A stretch of DNA of 14,469 nucleotides, taken from positions 1-14,469 of the forward strand of contig JBIJCW010000038.1 in NCBI GenBank assembly GCA_044344495.1, in the 5' to 3' direction. Each line of letters begins with the position of its first letter. The stretch's first letter is position 1. Made by a program: the position numbers and the translations under genes. The notes below the pieces were generated by a model that saw only the letters and a program-made list of their open reading frames with translations, did not search any database and was not told the origin of the DNA. Below are positions 7,277-13,956 of the stretch, in pieces. This DNA comes from CAZDUS01 sp044344495. GTDB lineage: Bacteria; Verrucomicrobiota; Kiritimatiellia; CAIKKV01; CAITUY01.

Positions 7277-8447
7277 CCCCATCAAAAAGCGTGTGGTGGT
7301 CCTCGGCAGCACCGGCTCAATCGGCGAAAACGCCTTGCGCGTCGCTGCCGCCCTGCCAAACCGCATCGAAATCGTCGGTCTGGCCGCACGGTCCAATGTT
7401 GACCGCCTGCTCGATCAGGCGCGTCACCTCCACGTCCGCAACATCGCCATCGCCGATCCGTCTCTCGCCGCCACCTGCAGCGCCACAAAGCCGCATGGCA
7501 TCGCCATCCATGCCGGCGCTGAGGGCGTTACCCGCCTTGCCGCCCTGCCGGATGTCGATATCGTCCTGTGCGCACTCGTCGGCATGGCGGGCCTCCGCGC
7601 CGTGCTGGCGGCCCTCGAACAGGGACGCGACGTCGCCCTCGCCACCAAGGAAGTCCTGGTCGCTGCGGGCAAAACCGTCATGGACACCGCCGCCCGCCAT
7701 CACGCCCGCCTTCTCCCGGTCGATAGCGAACACAGCGCCATCTTCCAATGCATTGACGGGCATCCCCCTTCCGAAATCCGCCGCCTGATCCTCACCGCCT
7801 CCGGCGGCCCTTTTGCCACCCGGCACGATGTTGATTTCGACAAGGTTACCGCCGCCGATGCCCTGAAGCATCCCCGGTGGAACATGGGGCGCAAAGTCAC
7901 CATCGATTCCGCCACCCTGATGAACAAGGGGCTCGAAATCATGGAGGCCCACTGGCTGTTCAACATCCCGTACGACCGTATCGAGGTCGTCATTCACCCC
8001 GAAAGCATTGTCCACTCCATGGTGGAATTCGTGGACGGAAGCGTGCTGGCCCAGTTGAGCCCGCCCGATATGCGCTTCGCCATCCAGCACGCACTCACCT
8101 ATCCTGACCGGGTGGATGGAAACCTGCCGACCTTGGACCTCGCCGCCTTGGGAGCCCTCCACTTCAAGGCACCGGATCTCATGCGCTTCCCCTGCCTTCG
8201 ACTGGCCCGCCATGCGGCCATCACCGGCGGCTCCCTGCCTGCTGTCTTGAACGCCGCCAACGAAATCGCCGTCGATCGCTTCCTGGCGGGCCAACTCGCC
8301 TTCTCCGGCATCTGGCACACCGTCGAGGCCGTCATGAACCTGCACCACGTCATCAAGGAACCAACACTGGACGAGATTGACCGGGCCGACCACTGGGCCC
8401 GCCAGGAAGCCGACCGCCACTGCCAAGTCGCCCTCAAACAAACGTAA
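7266..8447 (+). CDS. dxr: 1-deoxy-D-xylulose 5-phosphate reductoisomerase
   Basis: DXR converts DXP to 2-C-methyl-D-erythritol 4-phosphate with NADPH and a divalent metal, the first committed MEP-pathway step and the target of fosmidomycin. The 393-residue protein has the Rossmann motif GSTGSIG (14-20), the metal-binding VDSEHSAIFQ (152-161) with D153 and E155, TASGGPF (177-183), KHPRWNMGRKVTIDSATLMN (201-220) followed by the third metal ligand E224, and NAANEIAV (329-336). The length is normal. One cofactor-pocket motif, commonly ANKE, reads ATKE (126-129). The start ATG lies inside the last codons of cdsA in another frame, without a clear ribosome site, which points to coupled translation. 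rseP begins 12 bases after the stop. Confidence 0.98.
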   Translation: MSSNPIKKRVVVLGSTGSIGENALRVAAALPNRIEIVGLAARSNVDRLLDQARHLHVRNIAIADPSLAATCSATKPHGIAIHAGAEGVTRLAALPDVDIVLCALVGMAGLRAVLAALEQGRDVALATKEVLVAAGKTVMDTAARHHARLLPVDSEHSAIFQCIDGHPPSEIRRLILTASGGPFATRHDVDFDKVTAADALKHPRWNMGRKVTIDSATLMNKGLEIMEAHWLFNIPYDRIEVVIHPESIVHSMVEFVDGSVLAQLSPPDMRFAIQHALTYPDRVDGNLPTLDLAALGALHFKAPDLMRFPCLRLARHAAITGGSLPAVLNAANEIAVDRFLAGQLAFSGIWHTVEAVMNLHHVIKEPTLDEIDRADHWARQEADRHCQVALKQT

Positions 8448-8459
8448 GGACACCCCTCC

Positions 8460-9929
8460 ATGCTAACCACCGTTTTCACCATCGCCGTTGTCGCTCTGCT
8501 TTTTGGCCTGACCATCTTTGTCCACGAACTCGGTCACTTTCTTGTGGCCCGCTGGTGCGGTCTGATCGTAGACGTCTTCTCCATCGGGTTCGGGCCTGCC
8601 CTGTGGCAACGTAAAATCAACGGAATTGTCTACAAGATCGGATGCATTCCGTTCGGCGGCTATGTCGCCCTTCCCCAATTGGACCCCAACGGCATGGAAA
8701 TGGTCCAGGGATCGGCAAAGAATGCTGAACCCCAACCCTTCGAGAAGACGCCTGACAGGGAAGCTCCCGCGGAACCACCCAGGCACCTCCCCTACATCTC
8801 GCCGACGAAACGCATCATGGTCTCGGCGGCGGGCGCTGTAGGCAATATCATCCTCGCCATCATTCTGGCATGGGTGGTCTATATAGTCGGCAAACCCGCC
8901 ACCCTGGCTGAAACCAGCCCCATCGTCGGCTATGTGGCCACCGACAGCCTCGCGTATAAGGCCGGCCTGCGCATCGGCGATGCCGTAGTCTCCGCCAACG
9001 GTGAGGCCGTCCAAAGCTGGATCGATTTCCTCATGGTCTGTGCCCGATTCGAATCCGTGAACGCAACCATCCGCCGCGGCACCGAAACCTTGACACTCAC
9101 AATCCCCACCGAGCGCGGCATGTTCGGCGAGCAGACGCTGGGCGGAGTGGATGGCCGCAGTTTGTGCATGGTCCTGGCCACCGATCCCGGCATGAGCGCG
9201 GCCCGCGCCGGTCTCCAGGGCGGCGATATCATCGTGGAGTATGACGGCCACGAAATCATCAGCCGCACCCAACTCATCGCCCTCGTCGGGGAGCGGAAGG
9301 GTCTGACATCCACCATCAAAGTCAGACGCAACAATGAACTCGTCACCAGCCATGTCACACCTGATTATGACCCGAAGACGGAACAGGTCCGGATTGGTGT
9401 GCAGTTCAACGTCACAGACGTCGAGTTTGATAAAACCGTTCACCCGTCGCCCTGGTCCCAGATCAAGTCACACTCCACCGCCATTTTCCGCACCCTTGGC
9501 GCCCTGACCACACCCGGTCAGGCCGGCCCCGCGGCCCGCTCCATCGGGGGCCCCCTCGCCATCCTGATCACCTACTATTACGTTGTGCGCGTCAGCCTCA
9601 TGGTGGCTGTCTTCTTTACCGCATTCCTGAATGTCAATCTCGCCATCCTTAACCTCATGCCCATCCCCGTCCTCGATGGCGGCCATATCCTCTTCTGCTG
9701 CTGGGAGCTCATCACCCGCCGCCCGGTTCACGCCAGAGTGATCAGTATCGCCACTAACACTTTTGCCGTCCTCCTGATTACTGTGTTCATCTTTCTGACC
9801 GGACGCGACGTCTGGCGCATGACACCGTTAGGTCGTCAACTTAACCGCCTGCTCCAGCCAAAGCAGGAAAGTGTGCAACCGGCGCCCCCCGCCACGGCTC
9901 CCGCACCACCCGTTACGCCGGAGCAATAA
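8460..9929 (+). CDS. rseP: RIP (site-2) intramembrane zinc metalloprotease, RseP family
   Basis: RseP-type proteases cut transmembrane anti-sigma factors and leftover signal peptides within the inner membrane. The 489 residues show TM1 with the zinc motif HELGH (22-26), the membrane-reentrant 'GCIPFGGYVA' (61-70), TM2 (about 118-143), two PDZ domains (about 152-215 and 237-300, each with a 'G(L)xxGD' turn), and TM3 and TM4, including the second active-site motif NLMPIPVLDGGH (398-409) whose Asp is the third zinc ligand. Residues 72-115 form a longer, polar, proline-rich linker between the first motif and TM2. The C-terminus ends in a proline/alanine-rich tail (466-489). AAGGA lies nine bases before the ATG. 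It sits between dxr and ispG, the common uppS-cdsA-dxr-rseP order. Its natural substrate is unknown. Confidence 0.96.
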   Translation: MLTTVFTIAVVALLFGLTIFVHELGHFLVARWCGLIVDVFSIGFGPALWQRKINGIVYKIGCIPFGGYVALPQLDPNGMEMVQGSAKNAEPQPFEKTPDREAPAEPPRHLPYISPTKRIMVSAAGAVGNIILAIILAWVVYIVGKPATLAETSPIVGYVATDSLAYKAGLRIGDAVVSANGEAVQSWIDFLMVCARFESVNATIRRGTETLTLTIPTERGMFGEQTLGGVDGRSLCMVLATDPGMSAARAGLQGGDIIVEYDGHEIISRTQLIALVGERKGLTSTIKVRRNNELVTSHVTPDYDPKTEQVRIGVQFNVTDVEFDKTVHPSPWSQIKSHSTAIFRTLGALTTPGQAGPAARSIGGPLAILITYYYVVRVSLMVAVFFTAFLNVNLAILNLMPIPVLDGGHILFCCWELITRRPVHARVISIATNTFAVLLITVFIFLTGRDVWRMTPLGRQLNRLLQPKQESVQPAPPATAPAPPVTPEQ

Positions 9930-9932
9930 CCC

Positions 9933-11027
9933 ATGCAAAGCATATTGACCGTCAAACGCCGCCCCACGCGCCAGATCCACATCGGCAATGTGGCCGTTGG
10001 CGGTGACGCCCCCATTACCGTCCAGACCATGACCAAGACGGATACCCACAACGTCAAGGCCACCGTCGAACAAATTCTGGACCTCCAAACCCTCGGCTGC
10101 CATATCGTCCGCCTCGCCGTCGTCGATGAACCTGCCGCACGGGCCCTGGCTGATATCAGGCGCGAGGTCTCCATACCCCTCGTCGCCGACATCCATTTTC
10201 AACACAAACTCGCCCTTATCGCCCTGGAAAGCGGTGTGGATGGATTGCGGATTAACCCCGGCAATATCGGCGGATTGGACCGTGTCCGTGAGGTCGTCAG
10301 CGCTGCCGCCGACCGAAAGGTCCCGATCCGTATCGGCGTCAATGCCGGCTCCCTGGAAAAAGATCTTCTGGAAAAGTACGGCGGCGCCACACCGCAGGCC
10401 ATGGTCGAAAGCGCCATGCGGCATGTGCACATCCTCGAGGATGCCGGCCACCCCTGGATCAAGATTTCAGTGAAGGCCTCTGACGTGGCGCGCACCGTTG
10501 AATCCTACCGCCTCCTGTCGCACGCCACCGACCACCCCCTGCACCTCGGCGTCACCGAAGCCGGAACCCTGCTGACCGGCACCGTCCGATCCAGCGTCGG
10601 CATGGGACTGCTTTTGGCGGAAGGCATCGGCGATACCCTCCGCGTCTCGCTGACCGACGAACCCGCCCAGGAAGTACGCGTCGGACTCGAACTGCTTCGT
10701 TGCTTCGGACTCTGTCCACCAGGGGCATCGGTTATCTCATGCCCTACCTGCGGCCGGATCCAGATCGATGTGGTTGCCCTGGCTCGGCGGGTGGAATCTG
10801 CGTTGGAGGCTCACTATCGGACTCATCCCCAGGCCGCACACCCGACGGTAGCCGTGATGGGATGCGCTGTGAACGGTCCCGGCGAAGCCCGCGAAGCCGA
10901 CATCGCCATTGCCGGCGGCAAGGGTAAGGCCGCCTTGTATGTCAGAGGCGAATTGCTCACCACCATCGCCGAGACCGACATCCTCGATCAACTCATGAAA
11001 CAGGTGCGGATCTTTAAGCCTTTATGA
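9933..11027 (+). CDS. ispG: 4-hydroxy-3-methylbut-2-enyl diphosphate synthase (flavodoxin/ferredoxin-dependent)
   Basis: IspG (GcpE) reduces methylerythritol cyclodiphosphate to HMBPP in the sixth, iron-sulfur step of the MEP pathway, and needs two electrons from reduced flavodoxin or ferredoxin. The 364-residue protein has the TIM-barrel start with 'PITVQTMTKTDT' (27-38), 'VADIHFQHKLAL' (84-95), 'LRINPGNIG' (105-113) and the cluster ligands C270, C273 (CPTCGR), C311 and E318 (GCAVNGPGEA, 310-319), equivalent to the E. coli cluster set. This is the short bacterial form without the extra middle domain found in Chlamydia and plants. It starts three bases after the rseP stop with GGAG nine bases upstream. 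Its TGA overlaps the ribosome site of the next gene. Base use in its last third shifts away from that of the upstream genes. Confidence 0.97.
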   Translation: MQSILTVKRRPTRQIHIGNVAVGGDAPITVQTMTKTDTHNVKATVEQILDLQTLGCHIVRLAVVDEPAARALADIRREVSIPLVADIHFQHKLALIALESGVDGLRINPGNIGGLDRVREVVSAAADRKVPIRIGVNAGSLEKDLLEKYGGATPQAMVESAMRHVHILEDAGHPWIKISVKASDVARTVESYRLLSHATDHPLHLGVTEAGTLLTGTVRSSVGMGLLLAEGIGDTLRVSLTDEPAQEVRVGLELLRCFGLCPPGASVISCPTCGRIQIDVVALARRVESALEAHYRTHPQAAHPTVAVMGCAVNGPGEAREADIAIAGGKGKAALYVRGELLTTIAETDILDQLMKQVRIFKPL

Positions 11028-11033
11028 AGGAGG
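11027..11033 (+). promoter_or_regulatory. Strong ribosome binding site that decides a GTG start
   Basis: AAGGAGG sits five bases before the GTG at 11039 and overlaps the last base of the ispG stop. The in-frame ATG at 11024 has no ribosome site ahead of it and would place this sequence inside the coding region. The GTG start is therefore preferred for the downstream flavodoxin/ferredoxin gene, and translation is probably coupled to ispG. Confidence 0.75.
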
Positions 11034-11038
11034 GCCCC

Positions 11039-12118
11039 GTGCCCCCGGAAACCCTGAACTTGTATTTCATGAGCGGCACTGGAAACACCTATCAGGTCGC
11101 TTTATGGATGCAGCGCCTTGCGAAAGACCGGGGCTTGGACACCCACTTGCTGCAGATCGGTTCGGGCGTTAAGCCGATCCCGAACACTGCGGGCCCGGGA
11201 AACCTGTTGGCAATGCTTCTGCCAACCCACGGATTTACCGCGCCATGGCCTGCACTTTCGCTGGCTTTCCGCCTGCCACGGGGACGGGGAACTGCGGCAT
11301 TTGTTGTCGCCACACGAGGGGGCACCCAGTTTTGGGGACAACGCATTCCCGGACTGGAGGGAACCGCCGGATACGTGATCGCCCTGATACTGGGCATTCG
11401 TGGATACCGGGTTCGTGGCGTAGCCGGTGTGGATATGCCTGTTAACTGGACCGCTGTTCATTCCGCGCTAGCCCCGGAAAAAGTCGAGGCCATCGTCAAC
11501 CATGCACGCACCAGGACGGAAAACTTCCTGACACCACTGCTGGAGGGGCGGACACGGTTCCTGGGGTTTGTTCCATTGCTTTTCGGCCTCTTCTTGTTGC
11601 CCGTTTCGTTCGGATACCTCGTGTATGGTCGATTCCTGCTCGCCAAACTTTTCTTCGCCAGTTCCCGCTGCGACCTGTGCGGCCTTTGCGTCGCCTGCTG
11701 TCCGCATGGAGGAACGGTGTGGCGCGGCTCGAATGAACGGCGACGCCCCTACTGGACGCTGAAATGCGAGAGTTGCATGCGGTGTATGTCCGTTTGCCCC
11801 CGGCAGGCGGTGCAAGCAGGCCATTCGTGGGCCTTGTTGCTGGCCGCGACACTGTCCTATCTGCTGACCGTCATAGCGGCTGGATTGAAAGCCGCGTTGG
11901 AGCCACTGCCCGTCACCGCAAGCGACGGCCTTCTGCAGGTACTGCAGTACCCCTTCTACCTTGCCATACTGTTTCTCGGATACCTGATCTTCTGGGCAGG
12001 TCTGCGCTTCCGCGCGGTGAATGCCGCCTTCACTTTCACAACGTTAACAACATGCTTCCGGCGCTATCACGAACCGGAAGTCACGCTGTCGGATTTGAAA
12101 CTTCCCCGCGACTTGTAG
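11039..12118 (+). CDS. Membrane flavodoxin-ferredoxin fusion protein (EFR1-like)
   Basis: This 359-residue protein combines redox modules and is expected to carry electrons at the membrane. Residues 5-170 resemble a flavodoxin: an FMN-phosphate loop SGTGNT (12-17), 'PTHGF' (62-66) and 'FVVATRGG' (88-95). Residues 176-207 are hydrophobic. Two complete [4Fe-4S] motifs follow, with C211/C214/C217/C221 (plus an extra C220) and C243/C246/C249/C253, each last Cys followed by Pro. Two further transmembrane segments lie at about 263-282 and 300-321. EFR1-family proteins share the flavodoxin-ferredoxin layout, but hydrophobic segments on both sides of the ferredoxin are not part of the basic form. It is the last gene of the MEP/lipid operon, directly after ispG. 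Its base and codon use differs from its neighbours. The partner and reaction are unknown; supplying electrons to IspG is my inference. Confidence 0.8.
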   Translation: MPPETLNLYFMSGTGNTYQVALWMQRLAKDRGLDTHLLQIGSGVKPIPNTAGPGNLLAMLLPTHGFTAPWPALSLAFRLPRGRGTAAFVVATRGGTQFWGQRIPGLEGTAGYVIALILGIRGYRVRGVAGVDMPVNWTAVHSALAPEKVEAIVNHARTRTENFLTPLLEGRTRFLGFVPLLFGLFLLPVSFGYLVYGRFLLAKLFFASSRCDLCGLCVACCPHGGTVWRGSNERRRPYWTLKCESCMRCMSVCPRQAVQAGHSWALLLAATLSYLLTVIAAGLKAALEPLPVTASDGLLQVLQYPFYLAILFLGYLIFWAGLRFRAVNAAFTFTTLTTCFRRYHEPEVTLSDLKLPRDL

Positions 12119-12125
12119 ACCCCGC

Positions 12126-12144
12126 GCCGGAACACTGTCCCGGC
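12126..12144. terminator. Short hairpin in a convergent gap, possible weak terminator
   Basis: GCCGG and CCGGC arms flank a 9-base centre, with two further inner pairs after one A-C mismatch. It starts eight bases after the stop of the flavodoxin-ferredoxin gene and lies 28 bases from the stop of the convergent ETF-QO gene. There is no T-run on either strand, so intrinsic termination is doubtful. It could serve both directions. Confidence 0.2.
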
Positions 12145-12171
12145 CTGCATCAAGTGACGCTCCGTCAAATC

Positions 12172-13818
12172 TCACATATCCGTGTAGGCCGGACCGCCGC
12201 CCCCTTCAGGGGTCACCCATTCAATGTTTCGTTTGGGATTCTTGATCTGGCAGGTCTTGCAGTGCAGGCAGTTCGTGAACGAAACCCGAACCTGCTTCTC
12301 CGTCTCGTCCCACTCATAAACCTGGGCCGGACAGAACCGCGTGCAGGGCGCGCCAAATTCCTCCTTGCACTTCAGGCACAAGGCCCGGTCCAGGATATGC
12401 ACGTGGGAAGGTTGATGTTCCTCGTGTTTTGTCCCTGAATGAAAAACGTCCGTCAGTAGATCGAGTTGCTGTTTGGAACTGTTGGCCTTGGGTGGAACCG
12501 GGAGTTTGCAACTCGCGCCAATCCGGGCCATGCCCGCATGGTCGGGCTGTCTTCGCACCCGCCCTGGCGGCAAGAGCCCCTTCGTCATCACGCTCATGCC
12601 CGTGGCCATGATTCCCGGCACCATCCCGAACTTGAAGGAGGCACGCACATTGCGAATCTTGTAAAGATCGGCCCAACCCCTGGTGTTCTGAAGTCGTGCC
12701 GGATAGTCCTTCAGCAAAGCCGTTGACCAGTCCTTCTTCTGCCAGCAGCCCCATAGCGCGTCTCCCGCAGCCATGCCGGAATAGACAGCCATATGCACAC
12801 CCTTCAATCGTACGGAATCGAGAAGCCCCCCGCCGTCGCCCACAATAACAGCCCCATCCGTTGCTAGGTCCGGAATTGCGAAGTACCCCGCCTCGGGCAG
12901 CACCTTGGCGCCATAGGACACTACCTCGCCCCCCGCGATCTCTTTCGCCACCACCGGATGCGCCTTGAACGCCCGGAATAATTCATGGGTATTGAGTTCC
13001 GCCGGCCGGTAATCCAGCCCCGTGACAAGCCCAACCGCCACCCGTGTGTCACTCACCCGATAAACAAACCCCCCGCCGTACGTGCTGCAATCCAAGGGGT
13101 AACCGAATGTGTGAATGACCTCCCCCACGCGCTCAGGGGCCGCCGGGACATTGAAAAGCTCCTTGATCCCCAAGGCGTACGCCTGAGGATTCCTGTCTTC
13201 GGCCAGATGCTTTCTCGCCACCAACCCCTCTGTCAGGTAACCGGACGCCCCTTCTCCAAGCACCACGACCTTCGCCCGGATATCCGCACCCGCCTCAAAC
13301 TGCGACCGCTTCTGACCATGCTTGTCCCATCCGCGGTCACGCAGGCGCACCCCCGCCACACGATCCCCCTCCCATAGGAGTTCCGCCCCGGCCATATCCG
13401 TGTAAACCTCCGCCCCGGCGGCCTCGACGAGTCCGCTCAACCACTTGACCACTCGTGAAAGCGAAACAATCGGCAGCCCCTGCGAATGCATCTCCGCCGG
13501 AACCCACGGCAGCCGCATCGCCCCGCCTGCCGACAGACGCATCACCCGTTCATGCTTCACAATGGTCTGGACCGGCATGGACGCGTATTCCTCCGGCGTC
13601 AGCAACTCCTTTAACGGCGCCGGATCAATGACCGCCCCGGAAAGTATATGCCCACCCACCGCGGCACCCTTCTCAATAATCATGATCGAGGGCTTGTCAC
13701 TCTTGTTATCCTGACAACGCCTCAGCAAGCGGAGCGCCGTCGTCAACGACGCCACCCCCGCCCCCACGCATAGGATGTCAACTTCAATGGTGTCCCGTTC
13801 CACAGAGTCCATGTTCAT
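12172..13818 (-). CDS. Electron-transfer flavoprotein:quinone oxidoreductase (ETF-QO)
   Basis: ETF-QO takes electrons from reduced ETF through FAD and a [4Fe-4S] cluster and passes them to membrane quinone. The 548-residue protein has an N-terminal FAD-binding fold with GAGVAS (19-24), 'EKGAAVGGHILSGAVIDP' (49-66), a second FAD segment 'GDGGGLLDSVRLKG' (327-340), the quinone/membrane-surface helices around 385-415, and a C-terminal ferredoxin part. The ending matches the ETF-QO family very closely: 'GTKHEEHQPSH' (462-472), CP at 496-497, C517/C520/C523 and 'EGGGGPAYTDM'. Three extra cysteines (C481, C484, C492) precede the usual set. I start at the second ATG because GAGGA (13826-13830) lies seven bases before it, while the ATG at 13824 is only one base from that site. 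It follows mqnC by 138 bases. The acceptor is probably menaquinone. Confidence 0.95.
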   Translation of the reverse strand: MNMDSVERDTIEVDILCVGAGVASLTTALRLLRRCQDNKSDKPSIMIIEKGAAVGGHILSGAVIDPAPLKELLTPEEYASMPVQTIVKHERVMRLSAGGAMRLPWVPAEMHSQGLPIVSLSRVVKWLSGLVEAAGAEVYTDMAGAELLWEGDRVAGVRLRDRGWDKHGQKRSQFEAGADIRAKVVVLGEGASGYLTEGLVARKHLAEDRNPQAYALGIKELFNVPAAPERVGEVIHTFGYPLDCSTYGGGFVYRVSDTRVAVGLVTGLDYRPAELNTHELFRAFKAHPVVAKEIAGGEVVSYGAKVLPEAGYFAIPDLATDGAVIVGDGGGLLDSVRLKGVHMAVYSGMAAGDALWGCWQKKDWSTALLKDYPARLQNTRGWADLYKIRNVRASFKFGMVPGIMATGMSVMTKGLLPPGRVRRQPDHAGMARIGASCKLPVPPKANSSKQQLDLLTDVFHSGTKHEEHQPSHVHILDRALCLKCKEEFGAPCTRFCPAQVYEWDETEKQVRVSFTNCLHCKTCQIKNPKRNIEWVTPEGGGGPAYTDM

Positions 13819-13956
13819 AGCCATATCCTCATTGCCAATTGATACTACCGGGGCTCAATCCTTCCCTGATTCATTCAAGCGACTGCCCCAAAAACACGCC
13901 AGTCTCCGCATAGACCGTTCTTGCGTCAAGGCAGAAAACGACAAGACTTTCACGAT
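13819..13956 (-). promoter_or_regulatory. Gap between mqnC and the ETF-QO gene
   Basis: These 138 bases lie upstream of the ETF-QO start and downstream of mqnC. They are less GC-rich than the genes. Apart from the GAGGA ribosome site at 13826-13830 and a short CTTG-CGT-CAAG inverted repeat at 13920-13930, I find no clear promoter boxes or terminator hairpin. The length allows an independent promoter for ETF-QO. Confidence 0.3.

Noticed and set aside
7317..8453. Minus-strand open frame (378 codons) opposite dxr
   Set aside because: It is fully antisense to dxr, whose motifs are intact throughout. The translated product is a Gly/Asp/Val-rich mirror of dxr codons.
8463..9443. Minus-strand open frame (326 codons) opposite rseP
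   Set aside because: It is antisense to rseP and shows no recognisable domain, only mirror composition.
11024..11038. ATG at 11024 (ATGA overlap with ispG) as start of the flavodoxin-ferredoxin gene
   Set aside because: It has no ribosome site upstream, whereas the GTG 15 bases later has AAGGAGG at ideal spacing. The five extra residues add nothing to the domain.
11764..12438. Plus-strand open frame spanning the end of the flavodoxin-ferredoxin gene and the end of ETF-QO
   Set aside because: It overlaps a cluster motif in another frame on one side and antisense conserved ETF-QO sequence on the other. No ribosome site or domain was seen.
13920..13930. Inverted repeat CTTG-CGT-CAAG in the gap ahead of ETF-QO as an operator
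   Set aside because: Four-base arms are expected by chance at this length, and there is no second copy or neighbouring promoter boxes.
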